In this document: positions 44,655 through 53,286 of the stretch, piece after piece
How positions within the stretch are numbered: the stretch's first letter is position 1
Layout: each line of letters begins with the position of its first letter
NCBI GenBank assembly: GCA_965367295.1
Contig: CBDUHN010000003.1
Coordinates: 62,001 to 126,000 of the forward strand
DNA: 64,000 nucleotides
Direction: 5' to 3'
Source of the DNA: JAIVHA01 sp965367295
GTDB taxonomy: Bacteria; Pseudomonadota; Gammaproteobacteria; DSM-19610
Notes under the pieces: generated by a model
What the model saw: the letters and a program-made list of their open reading frames with translations, nothing else
What the model was told of the DNA's origin: nothing
The model's database searches: none
Position numbers and translations under genes: made by a program

Positions 44655-45744
44655 CTCGGAACTCCAGGGGCAACAGGATGGTGAATTCCGTGCGACCCGG
44701 TTGACTCGCACATTCAATGATGCCTCCGTGTTGATTCACCAGGGACTGGGCGATGGACAGGCCAAGCCCGGTGCCATCGGCGCGGCCAGTCACCATGGGA
44801 TAGAAAATCTGCTCCATCATGTCTTCCGGAATACCCGGGCCGTTATCAATGATCTGCACCTGCGCCACCAGCTTGTGACGCACATTGCCAATGGTGAACT
44901 GGCGCTGGGTACAGGTACGCAGTACCACGTCATTACAACCGACCTGCGCAGCATTCTTGACGATATTCAGGATCGCCTGGATAAGCAGTTCCGGGTCGAT
45001 CATCATTTCCGGAATACTGGGGTCATAATCGCGGGTAATGTGTAGCTCCGGATAACCTTCGGCCAGTACCAGGCTGCGGACGTGCTCTAGCACCTGGTGG
45101 ATATTGGTCATAACGGGGTGCGGCAAACTGTTCGGCCCCAGCATTCGATTGACCAGATTCTGCAACCGATCCGCTTCGCCGATAATGATGCGGGTGTATT
45201 CCTTCAGGCCGTCGTCATCCAGCTCCGCCTCCAGCAACTGGGCGGCGCCGCGCAGGCCACCGAGTGGATTCTTGATTTCATGGGCCATACCGCGCACCAG
45301 CTTGCGCGCTGCCTGTTGCTGGGCGATCAGCTGTTCCTCGCGGGAGATACGCAGGTGACGATCGATGATCACCAGCTCCACCAGCAAACCCTCGATACTG
45401 TCGCTGCCGGAGAGTGGGGTCACCATGCAGTCCACGGTGACCGCGCGCTCCGGTGCAAACGTGAGGTGGAGTTCGCGGATCGTGCACGGATGCTGGGCAT
45501 CCAGCGCACTGTGCAAATGCTCCCTGAATTCTTCGTAGCCCAGCAGGAAGTTGGCCAGTGGGTGGGCGATGGCCTGCCGGGCGCTCACCTGCAGCAGGTT
45601 TTCCGCCGCAGGATTCAGGTAGGCCAGCTCCAGTTCCCGGTCCAGCAGCAGCACGGCCGTATTCAGCCCCTCAAGGATTCCCGGGGCGTAGTCCATGGAT
45701 TTCATCATCACGGCATGCATGCCGTTTGTGAGTGCAAATTCCAA
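44647..45744 (-). CDS. ntrB: nitrogen regulation sensor kinase NtrB
   Basis: A 365-residue soluble histidine kinase/phosphatase. An N-terminal PAS domain (LNTAVLLLDRELELAYLNPAAENLL) is followed by the phospho-His in GMAHEIKNPLGGLRGAAQLL, the N box ILNIVKNAAQ, and the ATP lid IIDNGPGIPEDMMEQIF and GTGLGLSIAQSL. It phosphorylates NtrC under nitrogen limitation. Translation may start at any of several Met codons in the first 17 residues. Confidence 0.93.
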   Translation of the reverse strand: MEFALTNGMHAVMMKSMDYAPGILEGLNTAVLLLDRELELAYLNPAAENLLQVSARQAIAHPLANFLLGYEEFREHLHSALDAQHPCTIRELHLTFAPERAVTVDCMVTPLSGSDSIEGLLVELVIIDRHLRISREEQLIAQQQAARKLVRGMAHEIKNPLGGLRGAAQLLEAELDDDGLKEYTRIIIGEADRLQNLVNRMLGPNSLPHPVMTNIHQVLEHVRSLVLAEGYPELHITRDYDPSIPEMMIDPELLIQAILNIVKNAAQVGCNDVVLRTCTQRQFTIGNVRHKLVAQVQIIDNGPGIPEDMMEQIFYPMVTGRADGTGLGLSIAQSLVNQHGGIIECASQPGRTEFTILLPLEFRDE

Positions 45745-45909
45745 ACCAACCTCGGCGGCAAATCAGTGCAGGTGCCAAAAATTTGTGCGCAAAATTTAAA
45801 TATCAATTAAAAACAACAGGAAACTGCAAAATCAAAACTGGATGCCATGATTATTCGCAGTTGTTTCCGGAGTGCTCTTGCTACCGTTAGGCAGCACCCA
45901 ACACCCCTT

Positions 45910-45926
45910 TGCACAATTATAGTGCA
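45910..45926. promoter_or_regulatory. NtrC-type palindrome upstream of ntrB
   Basis: TGCAC-AATTATA-GTGCA has the perfect half-sites and 7-base spacing of the NtrC operator. It lies about 170 bases before ntrB in an AT-rich stretch, in position to autoregulate ntrBC. Confidence 0.7.
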
Positions 45927-45954
45927 TGGATGCGCGATACGGGGGCGGTGGGGC

Positions 45955-46485
45955 TTAGTTTCGGGCCGGGAGATTGGTCGAGGGGCGGTGCATGAAGATG
46001 GTCAGCGCCGGGGTGGTCCTGATGACCTCGCCGCCTGCCCCGATCAGCTTGGCGGACAGGGTATGGCTACCCCGGTCCAGATTGGAATAGCTCATGCCGG
46101 TGGCGCTGGTCGGCTCACCCTGGTCCACCCCGTCCAGCTGGTACTGGATGCGGTGGCCGTTACTGGACTGCAGGGGTGGACTGATGCGCAGCTGCATGGA
46201 TACGCTGCCAGTGTTGTCGCGAATGGTGGCTTCGGGCGCGGGGGAAGAGATCGAAAACACCTCATACTGGCCGGTGGCCGGTTCTGTCGGGATTCCACTG
46301 GATGCGCGGAAGGCTGGTAGTTTGGGTGCGGTATAGGTGGGCACCGGCGGGATATGCACCTTTTCCGCACCCTCGGTGGGTTGGTCGGTGAACACCACGC
46401 TACCATCGGGGCCGATGCTTTTGTATACCTCGGCCTGGGCAGTCAGACTGAGTACTGTCAGCATGCAGATGCAAAGTCGCTTCAT
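45955..46485 (-). CDS. DUF4124 domain periplasmic protein
   Basis: A 176-residue exported protein. A signal peptide (MKRLCICMLTVLSLTAQA) precedes the short DUF4124 domain EVYKSIGPDGSVVFTDQPTEGAEKV, after which there is a beta-rich region resembling an immunoglobulin-like fold (IQYQLDGVDQGEPTS, GSHTLSAKLIG). DUF4124 genes often lie between glnA and ntrB in gammaproteobacteria. The function is unknown. It is separated from glnA by a terminator. Confidence 0.83.
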   Translation of the reverse strand: MKRLCICMLTVLSLTAQAEVYKSIGPDGSVVFTDQPTEGAEKVHIPPVPTYTAPKLPAFRASSGIPTEPATGQYEVFSISSPAPEATIRDNTGSVSMQLRISPPLQSSNGHRIQYQLDGVDQGEPTSATGMSYSNLDRGSHTLSAKLIGAGGEVIRTTPALTIFMHRPSTNLPARN

Positions 46486-46559
46486 AGGCCCAACAGTAGT
46501 GCGGAACCCGCCCGGATTCAACCGGAAAATGTGAACCGGTCAACATCACCATAAAATGA

Positions 46560-46583
46560 AAACGCCCCCATAAGGGGGCGTTT
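46560..46583 (-). terminator. rho-independent terminator after glnA
   Basis: A perfect 10-base stem AAACGCCCCC / GGGGGCGTTT with a 4-base loop lies 25 bases beyond the glnA stop. Read leftwards it ends in GCGTTTT followed by an AT-rich stretch. It separates glnA from the DUF4124 gene. Confidence 0.88.
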
Positions 46584-46607
46584 CCGATTGCTGCATAAAA
46601 ACGGGGA

Positions 46608-48017
46608 TCAGCAGCTGTAGTACAGGTCAAACTCCACCGGATGGGTGCTCATACGCAGACGGGTGACTTCTTCCATCTTGAGCTTGATGTAGCCATCGAT
46701 CATATCGTCGGTGAATACGCCACCCTTGGTGAGGAACTTGCGGTCCTCGTCCAGCGCCACCAGGGCCTGGTCGAAGGCATGACATACCTGCGGAATGGCT
46801 TTCTCCTCTTCCGGGGGCAGGTCATACAGATCCTTATCCATGGCATCGCCCGGGTGGACCTTGTTCTGGATGCCGTCCAGGCCCGCCATCAGCATGGCCG
46901 AGAAGGCCAGGTAGGGATTGGCGGTGGAATCGGGGAAACGCACCTCGATACGGCGACCCTTCGGGTTGGATACATACGGGATACGGATGGAAGCGGAACG
47001 GTTGCGAGCCGAGTAGGCCAGCATGACCGGGGCTTCGAAGCCCGGCACCAGGCGCTTGTAGGAGTTGGTGGACGCATTGGTAAATGCGTTGAGCGCCTTG
47101 GCATGCTTGATGATTCCGCCGATGTAGTACAGGGCGATATCGGACAGGCCACCGTACTTGTTGCCGGAGAACAGGTTCTTGCCGGCCTTGGCCAGGGACA
47201 TGTGCACGTGCATGCCGCTGCCGTTATCGCCTACCAGCGGCTTGGGCATGAAGGTCGCGGTCTTGCCATAGGCATGGGACACGTTGTGGATCACATATTT
47301 CAGGATCTGGGTCTCGTCGGCCTTGCGCACCAGGGTATTGAAGATGGTACCGATTTCACACTGGCCGGCGGTCGCCACTTCGTGGTGATGCACTTCCGTG
47401 GGACAACCCATTTCGTCCAGCGCCAGACACATGGCGGAACGCAGGTCCTGCAGGGAATCGACCGGCGGCACGGGGAAGTAACCACCCTTCACACCGGGAC
47501 GATGCCCGATGTTGCCGTCTTCGAACACACGCTCGGAGTTCCAGGAGGCCTCTTCGGAATCCACCTTGAAGAAGGCACCCTGCATGCTGGTGCTCCAGCG
47601 TACGTCGTCGAACACGAAGAATTCGTTTTCCGGACCGAAGAAAGCCGTGTCCGCAATCTTGGTGGACTTCAGATAGGCTTCGGCACGCTTGGCCAGGGAA
47701 CGCGGATCGCGCTCGTAACCCTTCATGGTGTTGGGCTCGAGGATATCGCAGGTCACGATCATGGTGGGCTCGTCCATGAAAGGGTCAAGCACGGCAGTGG
47801 CGGTATCCGGCATCAACACCATGTCGGATTCGTTGATCCCTTTCCAGCCGGCGATCGAGGAACCATCAAACATCTTGCCTTCCTTGAAGAAGCCGGCATC
47901 GATGGTGTTGGCCGGCACGGTGACATGCTGCTCCTTACCATGGGTATCGGTAAAACGCAGGTCAACGAATTTGATCCCGTTGTCCTTCATCAACTTCGTT
48001 ACTTTCTGTACAGACAT
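46608..48017 (-). CDS. glnA: type I glutamine synthetase
   Basis: A 469-residue enzyme that makes glutamine from glutamate, ammonia and ATP; the length equals E. coli GlnA. Signatures include DGSSIAGWKGINESDM, EVATAGQCEIGT, the ATP-binding KPLVGDNGSGMHVHMSL, and the adenylylation loop KDLYDLPPEE with the modified Tyr. The ATG at 48017 (MSVQKVTKLMKDN) follows a GGAGGAC site. It is controlled by a sigma-54 promoter and two NtrC sites upstream. Confidence 0.97.
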   Translation of the reverse strand: MSVQKVTKLMKDNGIKFVDLRFTDTHGKEQHVTVPANTIDAGFFKEGKMFDGSSIAGWKGINESDMVLMPDTATAVLDPFMDEPTMIVTCDILEPNTMKGYERDPRSLAKRAEAYLKSTKIADTAFFGPENEFFVFDDVRWSTSMQGAFFKVDSEEASWNSERVFEDGNIGHRPGVKGGYFPVPPVDSLQDLRSAMCLALDEMGCPTEVHHHEVATAGQCEIGTIFNTLVRKADETQILKYVIHNVSHAYGKTATFMPKPLVGDNGSGMHVHMSLAKAGKNLFSGNKYGGLSDIALYYIGGIIKHAKALNAFTNASTNSYKRLVPGFEAPVMLAYSARNRSASIRIPYVSNPKGRRIEVRFPDSTANPYLAFSAMLMAGLDGIQNKVHPGDAMDKDLYDLPPEEEKAIPQVCHAFDQALVALDEDRKFLTKGGVFTDDMIDGYIKLKMEEVTRLRMSTHPVEFDLYYSC

Positions 48018-48100
48018 CTGTCGTCCTCCAAGCGGTACGTCAAACCGCCGCACCATTCCGACGCGGCAGCACAGTTTCGAAAAATCGTGGCCTAAATAGT

Positions 48101-48115
48101 GCATGAACTGTGCCA
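48101..48115 (-). promoter_or_regulatory. sigma-54 (-24/-12) promoter of glnA
   Basis: On the minus strand TGGCAC-AGTTC-ATGC has an exact TGGCAC -24 element and GG and GC separated by 10 bases. Transcription would begin near 48089, giving a leader of about 70 bases before the glnA start codon. Confidence 0.85.
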
Positions 48116-48176
48116 CGAGATTAGTATTTAAAAATCAGGTAGTTAAATTAATGCTGTTGTGGCTGCCCGGATTAAT

Positions 48177-48192
48177 TGCACTATATTGGTGC
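48177..48192 (-). promoter_or_regulatory. NtrC binding site 1 upstream of glnA
   Basis: TGCAC-TATATTG-GTGC matches the NtrC operator (TGCAC-N7-GTGCA) with only the last base changed. Its centre is about 95 bases upstream of the predicted start of transcription. Confidence 0.8.
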
Positions 48193-48207
48193 GGTAGTGC
48201 CCGCGAA

Positions 48208-48223
48208 TGCACCAAAGTGGGAC
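48208..48223 (-). promoter_or_regulatory. NtrC binding site 2 (degenerate) upstream of glnA
   Basis: TGCAC-CAAAGTG-GGAC has one perfect half-site, a consensus-like core and a degenerate second half. It is 31 bases from site 1, about three helical turns, so two NtrC dimers could bind the same face, as at E. coli glnAp2. Confidence 0.65.
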
Positions 48224-48224
48224 G

Positions 48225-48661
48225 TCACTCAAGCGCTACGCGTACCCACCCAATCATCTCCAGCTGCCTGGCCGCATTCACCAGCGCGAGAATGCCTGGG
48301 CATCAGGGCTGCCCGACGTGACAGCGGTGTCCAGGGGCAGGGTGACATCAAGGTGAACCTGACCATTGAGGTGGTGCGGCGTAACGTTGCGAATCCTACT
48401 CGCAAGCGGGATGCTTTCCCACTGTTTGTTCGGGCGCACCAGCAGCTTCCCGCACAACGGCAAGGTGGTCGCAGGGCGGACTCGCTTCACGTCTTCCGGA
48501 TCGATATACCCATCGACAAAGGCTTGCCACCACGACCCTGCCGACAATGATCCTGGCGATGCCAAGAAACGGATCGATAGCGGATCCGATCAGCGTGAAC
48601 CGGCGGATATCGTGGTAACGATCATCCTGCAAACCCTGCTTGCGGCTGCGATAGGGGTTGA
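48225..48661 (-). pseudogene. decayed gene, N-terminus resembling a cation diffusion facilitator
   Basis: Three reading frames must be joined to read this stretch. The first (about 48661-48535) gives NPYRSRKQGLQDDRYHDIRR then FTLIGSAIDPFLGIARIIVG, similar to the first transmembrane helix of cation diffusion facilitators. The second (to about 48290) gives QAFVDGYIDPEDVKRVRPAT and TPHHLNGQVHLDVTLPLD. The third ends LVNAARQLEMIGWVRVALE. The central transmembrane helices are missing. I read it as a pseudogene with an internal deletion and frameshifts. The family assignment is by eye only. Confidence 0.5.
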
Positions 48662-48892
48662 TCAGGAAGCGCCCACCTCCACCGTCACCCGAATCTCATC
48701 CGCCTCCTCTTCGATGGCCATGACCCGATGACCATGCACCTTGCACCATGCCGGGATATCGTAGGCCACACCGGGATCGGTAGCGGTCACCACCAACACA
48801 TCGCCTGGTGAAAGTTTGCTAATGGCATCCTGGGTGCGTATCACCGGCAGCGGACAAAGGATACGCCGCGCATCCAGCTGGTGTGCACTCAC
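48662..48892 (-). CDS. tusA: TusA-like sulfurtransferase
   Basis: A 76-residue sulfur-carrier protein of the TusA/SirA family. The active site is RILCPLPVIRTQDAI, with the persulfide-carrying Cys in the CPLP motif, followed by LSPGDVLVVTATDPG. A second Cys lies in IPAWCKVHGH. It overlaps the PP-loop gene by 4 bases, so it is likely the sulfur donor or acceptor for that enzyme. Whether it serves tRNA thiolation or sulfur oxidation cannot be told from the sequence. Confidence 0.88.
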   Translation of the reverse strand: MSAHQLDARRILCPLPVIRTQDAISKLSPGDVLVVTATDPGVAYDIPAWCKVHGHRVMAIEEEADEIRVTVEVGAS

Positions 48893-49932
48893 AGATACCA
48901 GTCCCTGGGAATATCATCGTTGTGCAGTGGCTGCACATCCAGCTGACGCGCCGGGGTCTGATTGTCGTTGATCTCCACCGTCACCGATTCCGCATCCCGT
49001 CCCTGGCTGAAGCGCGCCGTGATGCGGGCGGCAAGTTCGAGATCCTCTGCACCGGCCTGTCCCTCGATCAGCACCAATGGTCCCTCGTGACTGACGGGTT
49101 GCAGGTGAGTGAACTGCTTGCGGTAGCCTTCCATGAATTTGTTCTCACCTTCCTCGCGGCCGATGATGAGCTTGAAGTTCGGTTTCGGGCGCAGGTGACG
49201 CCCGACCTTGAGCAGCATGATGTCATCCAGCTCATACTCCCTGCTGCCGCGATGCTGCCAGAGATCGGTCAGCTTCACCGCGTAATTGGCATCGGTGAGG
49301 AAACAACAGCCACCGGCAGGCTGGGCATAATCCTCAAACCCGAACCGGGCCGCCAGTGCCATCTGCGGCTTGCGGGAACGACCGCTGAAATCGTATAGCT
49401 TGTCGCGGTCCACCCAGCCCTCGCGCTCGGCTTGCGTCTCAGGAAGATTTTTTGCGCACAGCGGACGCAGCAAGCGGTCATTGGCCCCGGACTCACGCGC
49501 CACCACCGGCATGGTGTTCTTGCGCTGGGACATGGGGCGTTGTCCTATCACCTCGCCAGTGATGATGAAGTCGAAGCCATTCTCCTCGATCCACTGCCTG
49601 GCCTTGTTGACCATGAATACCTTGCAGTCGAGACAGGGATTCAGGTTGGCACCGTAACCGTGTTTCGGATTCAGCAGCACCTGCTTGTATTCCTCGATCA
49701 CATCGACGATATGCAGCTTGATGCCGAGTTGCTCGGCCACCCACAGGGCGTTGTTGCGTTTCGGGCGGGCGCGATCCCTGGCGCGGATGGCATGGGTGTG
49801 GCCCTCGACGCAAAAGCCGGTAAAGAAATTGATGCCTTCCACGTGGATGCCCTGTTCCTGCATCACCCGGGCGGCGAGCATGGAGTCAAGGCCTCCGGAG
49901 ATCAGGGCGACGGCTTTGCGGGGCTGGTTCAT
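48889..49932 (-). CDS. PP-loop (MnmA/ThiI-like) sulfurtransferase with C-terminal DUF814-like domain
   Basis: A 347-residue protein. The N-terminal adenine-nucleotide hydrolase domain has the PP-loop ALISGGLDSMLAARVM, NPCLDCKVFM and TGEVIGQRPMSQRK. A GGCCF motif (residues about 218-225) adds two further cysteines. The C-terminal third (KVGRHLRPKPNFKLIIGREEGEN) resembles DUF814/NFACT-R-type sequence. It would activate a substrate with ATP and attach sulfur, with TusA encoded in an overlapping gene as partner. The substrate (tRNA or other) is unknown. The start is at 49932, or 15 bases upstream. Confidence 0.8.
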   Translation of the reverse strand: MNQPRKAVALISGGLDSMLAARVMQEQGIHVEGINFFTGFCVEGHTHAIRARDRARPKRNNALWVAEQLGIKLHIVDVIEEYKQVLLNPKHGYGANLNPCLDCKVFMVNKARQWIEENGFDFIITGEVIGQRPMSQRKNTMPVVARESGANDRLLRPLCAKNLPETQAEREGWVDRDKLYDFSGRSRKPQMALAARFGFEDYAQPAGGCCFLTDANYAVKLTDLWQHRGSREYELDDIMLLKVGRHLRPKPNFKLIIGREEGENKFMEGYRKQFTHLQPVSHEGPLVLIEGQAGAEDLELAARITARFSQGRDAESVTVEINDNQTPARQLDVQPLHNDDIPRDWYL

Positions 49933-50059
49933 GGCAGACGACAACATGGATGGACAAGGCCAGCCATTTTACCCAATGCGCACCGGCCCGGCACGGGTAT
50001 CCATGACAGTGGTGGGGAAAACCACGCCGATGCGGCCACCTCCAGGATATCCTCCCCCT

Positions 50060-50143
50060 CCTGCAGGTCTGAATTCATTCGGGCATTGGCAAATCCCGCG
50101 TGAAGCCTCGCACGCCCCGTCCGAATGAATTCGGGCCTACAGG
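50060..50143. repeat. REPIN-like pair of inverted repeats upstream of glyQ
   Basis: Two copies of a 25-base unit face each other: 50060-50084 and, on the other strand, 50119-50143. They share 21 of 25 bases, including GAATTCATTCGG, with a 34-base spacer. The outer ends read CCTGCAGG / CCTGTAGG. This is the architecture of REP doublets (REPINs) mobilised by RAYT transposases. Confidence 0.72.
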
Positions 50144-50228
50144 GCTTCTGCCCGCCCCGGCTTACATCCCCACCCCCGGCCGGGATATACTGCGCGCTGA
50201 TTTTCGACCAGAAACAGCAGGTTTCGCC

Positions 50229-51152
50229 TTGAACAGTTCCAGCCAGGATTTCGACGTCTCCACCTTCCAGGGGCTCATCTTCGCCCTCCAGCGCTATTGG
50301 GCCGAGCAGGGCTGCGTGCTGCTGCAACCTTATGATATGGAGGTGGGGGCCGGGACCTTCCATTCCGCCACCTTCCTGCGCTCCATCGGCCCGGAGCCCT
50401 GGGCCGCGGCCTATGTGCAGCCGTCACGTCGCCCCACCGATGGCCGCTACGGGGAAAACCCCAACCGCCTGCAGCATTACTATCAGTTCCAGGTGGTGAT
50501 CAAGCCTTCCCCCCTGGACATCCAGGAACTGTACCTCGGCTCACTGAAACAGCTCGGCCTCGATCCGCTGGTGCATGACATCCGCTTCGTGGAGGATAAC
50601 TGGGAATCGCCGACACTGGGTGCCTGGGGCCTGGGCTGGGAGGTGTGGCTGAATGGCATGGAAGTCACCCAGTTCACCTATTTCCAGCAGGTGGGCGGCC
50701 TGGACTGCAAGCCGGTAACCGGTGAGATCACTTACGGCCTGGAGCGCATCGCCATGTACCTGCAGGGTGTGGAGAGCGTGTTCGACCTTATCTGGACCCA
50801 TACCCCGCATGGCCCGGTGACCTACCGTGATGTGTTCCACCAGAACGAGGTGGAGATGTCCGCCTACAACTTCGAACACGCCAACACCGAGGACCTGTTC
50901 CACTGGTTCGACAGCTGCGAGCGGGAAAGCCAGAAGCTCATCGAGGCGGACCTGCCACTGCCGGCCTATGAGCAGATGCTAAAGGCCTCGCACACCTTCA
51001 ACCTGCTCGATGCCCGCAGCGCCATCTCGGTCACCGAACGCCAGCGCTTCATCCTGCGCGTACGCGCCCTGGCCCGCGCCGTGGCCCAGGCCTATTACGA
51101 ACGGCGTGAATCCCTGGGCTTCCCCATGTGCAAGACGGGAGGTGCGGCGTGA
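50229..51152 (+). CDS. glyQ: glycyl-tRNA synthetase alpha subunit
   Basis: A 307-residue catalytic subunit. It matches GlyQ throughout: TFQGLIFALQRYWAEQGCVLLQPYDMEVGAGTFH, AAYVQPSRRPTDGRYGENPNRLQ, and GLDCKPVTGEITYGLERIAMYLQ. Translation probably starts at TTG 50229 (LNSSSQDFDVSTFQG); the longer frame crosses the REP pair and is not conserved. It overlaps glyS by 4 bases (GTGA). Confidence 0.95.
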   Translation: MNSSSQDFDVSTFQGLIFALQRYWAEQGCVLLQPYDMEVGAGTFHSATFLRSIGPEPWAAAYVQPSRRPTDGRYGENPNRLQHYYQFQVVIKPSPLDIQELYLGSLKQLGLDPLVHDIRFVEDNWESPTLGAWGLGWEVWLNGMEVTQFTYFQQVGGLDCKPVTGEITYGLERIAMYLQGVESVFDLIWTHTPHGPVTYRDVFHQNEVEMSAYNFEHANTEDLFHWFDSCERESQKLIEADLPLPAYEQMLKASHTFNLLDARSAISVTERQRFILRVRALARAVAQAYYERRESLGFPMCKTGGAA

Positions 51153-53224
51153 ACGATATGCGTGATCTGCTGATCGAGATCGGCACCGAGGAACTGCCGC
51201 CCAAGGCGCTGCGCAAGCTATCCGAAGCCTTTACTGCCGGCGTGCATAACGGCCTGCGCGATGCGGCCCTGAACCCGGCGAGTGTGAAGGCCTATGCCGC
51301 ACCGCGGCGCCTGGCACTGCTCATCAAGGGTGTGCCGGTGCAGCAGCAGGACCGCGAAAGCCTGCGCCGTGGACCCGCCATCACCGCCGCCTTCGACGGC
51401 GAAGGCAATCCCACCAGGGCGGCCCTCGGGTTTGCCGAATCCTGCGGCGTGACCGTGGAACAGCTCGATCAGCTGGAAACCGACAAGGGTAGCTGGCTGG
51501 CCTGGCGCGCGGTGGAGAAAGGCCAGAAAACAGCCGCGCTGATCCCCGACCTGGTGCGCAAGGCACTTGCCGGTCTGCCGATCCCCAAACGCATGCGCTG
51601 GGGCGATCGCAGTGATGAGTTCGTGCGCCCGGTGCACTGGGTGGTGCTGCTGTTCGGTGACGAGGTCATCGAGGCGGAAATCCTCGGGGTGCAGGCGGGC
51701 CGTGAAACCCGCGGTCATCGCTTTCATCATCCCGATACCCTCTATATCGCCGAGCCCGCGGCCTATGCACCGCTGCTGGAAACCGAAGGCCATGTGGTGG
51801 CCGATCTCGATGACCGGCGCGAGGCCATTCGTGCCCAGGTGCTGGAGGAGGGTAACCGGCTCGGCGGCAAGGCGCTGATCGACGATGATCTGCTCGACGA
51901 GGTCACGGCACTGGTGGAATGGCCGGTGGCCATCTCCGGCCAGTTCGATACCCGCTTCCTGGAGGTGCCGGCGGAATCGCTCATCTCCAGCATGCAGGAC
52001 CACCAGAAATACTTCCCGGTGGTGGATGGCAACGGCAAGCTGCTGCCTCATTTCATCACCATCGCCAACATCGACAGCCGCGACCCCGCCCAGGTGCGCG
52101 CCGGCAACGAGCGGGTAATTCGCCCACGCCTGTCCGACGCGGCGTTTTTCTGGGATCAGGACCGCAAGCAGAAACTGGAAAGCCGCGCTGACAAGCTCGC
52201 CAGCATGGTGTTCCAGAAGCGGCTTGGTACCCTCGCCGACAAGCAGACACGGGTGGCGGAGCTGGCTGCCGGCATCGCCAAGGTCATCGGCGGCAACGCC
52301 GATTGGGCACGCCGTGCCGCGCAGCTCGCCAAGTGCGACCTGGTCACCAACATGGTATTCGAGTTCCCGGAACTGCAGGGCATCATGGGCCGCTACTATG
52401 CCCGCCATGACGGTGAGCCGGACGAGGTGGCCGCAGCCCTGGACGAGCAGTACATGCCGCGCTTCGCCGGCGATGAACTGCCCGCGCACCCGACCGGGCA
52501 GGCGCTGGCACTGGCCGATCGCCTCGATACCCTGGTGGGTATCTTCGCCATCGGCCAGCCGCCCACCGGCGACAAGGATCCCTTCGGTCTGCGCCGCGCC
52601 GCGCTGGGGGTGTTGCGAATCCTGATTGAACGCCAACAGGACCTCGACCTGGAAGCCTTGCTCCGCCAGGCGGCAGGCCTGCTGCCGGCAGCGCTGAAGG
52701 CCGAAGCGGTCGTCGTGCCGGTATTCGATTACATGATGGAGCGTCTGCGCGGCTATTATCTGGATACCGGCATCACTCCTGACCTGTTCGATGCCGTGCT
52801 GGCGCGACGCCCGACCCGGCCGCTGGACTTCCACCAGCGCATCCGCGCCGTGGAGGAGTTTCGCCAGCTCGCGGAATCCGCCAGCCTCGCGGCCGCCAAC
52901 AAGCGCATTCGCAACATCCTGCGCAAAACCGAGGAAGCCATCCCGGATCAGGTCGATGCCGGACAGCTGCAGGATGAAGCCGAAATGCAGTTGGCCCAGG
53001 CGCTGGAGCAGTTGTCCGATACGGCCACCACGCTGTTCGATGCCGGCCGGTATACCGAGGGTCTGCAGCAGCTCGCCGCCCTGCGCCAGCCCGTCGACCG
53101 CTTTTTTGATGAGGTGATGGTCATGGCCGATGATGCCGCGCTGCGCGCCAACCGGCTGGCACTGCTCGGCTCGCTGGAGGCACTGTTCCTGCGGGTGGCG
53201 GATCTGTCACGCCTGCAGGGCTAG
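51149..53224 (+). CDS. glyS: glycyl-tRNA synthetase beta subunit
   Basis: A 691-residue tRNA-binding subunit, partner of GlyQ. It starts DLLIEIGTEELPPKAL and has the family segments FVRPVHWVVLLFGDEVI, ESLISSMQDHQKYFPVVDGNGKLLPHFI and DKDPFGLRRAALGVLRI, plus a C-terminal DALR-like anticodon domain ending FFDEVMVMADDAALRANRLALL. The GTG at 51149 overlaps the glyQ stop and follows GGGAGG; an ATG three codons later is possible. Confidence 0.96.
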   Translation: MNDMRDLLIEIGTEELPPKALRKLSEAFTAGVHNGLRDAALNPASVKAYAAPRRLALLIKGVPVQQQDRESLRRGPAITAAFDGEGNPTRAALGFAESCGVTVEQLDQLETDKGSWLAWRAVEKGQKTAALIPDLVRKALAGLPIPKRMRWGDRSDEFVRPVHWVVLLFGDEVIEAEILGVQAGRETRGHRFHHPDTLYIAEPAAYAPLLETEGHVVADLDDRREAIRAQVLEEGNRLGGKALIDDDLLDEVTALVEWPVAISGQFDTRFLEVPAESLISSMQDHQKYFPVVDGNGKLLPHFITIANIDSRDPAQVRAGNERVIRPRLSDAAFFWDQDRKQKLESRADKLASMVFQKRLGTLADKQTRVAELAAGIAKVIGGNADWARRAAQLAKCDLVTNMVFEFPELQGIMGRYYARHDGEPDEVAAALDEQYMPRFAGDELPAHPTGQALALADRLDTLVGIFAIGQPPTGDKDPFGLRRAALGVLRILIERQQDLDLEALLRQAAGLLPAALKAEAVVVPVFDYMMERLRGYYLDTGITPDLFDAVLARRPTRPLDFHQRIRAVEEFRQLAESASLAAANKRIRNILRKTEEAIPDQVDAGQLQDEAEMQLAQALEQLSDTATTLFDAGRYTEGLQQLAALRQPVDRFFDEVMVMADDAALRANRLALLGSLEALFLRVADLSRLQG

Positions 53225-53249
53225 GCTCCTGGGGGTATCGCACACCTTT

Positions 53250-53272
53250 GCCTGAACGAGTTCGGGCCTCCG
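53250..53272. repeat. degenerate REP-like element between glyS and the MazG-like gene
   Basis: The sequence CCTGAACGAGTTCGGGCCTC resembles the second arm of the REPIN at 50119-50143, with CGGGCCT preserved and several changes in the palindrome centre. It is a likely old copy. Confidence 0.5.
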
Positions 53273-53286
53273 CATGAGGACTACCC

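Noticed and set aside
46641..48095. 484-codon open frame antisense to glnA
   Set aside because: glnA on the minus strand is certain; the antisense product has no recognisable domain.
51218..52834. 538-codon open frame antisense to glyS
   Set aside because: A shadow of glyS third-position GC bias; no motif supports it.
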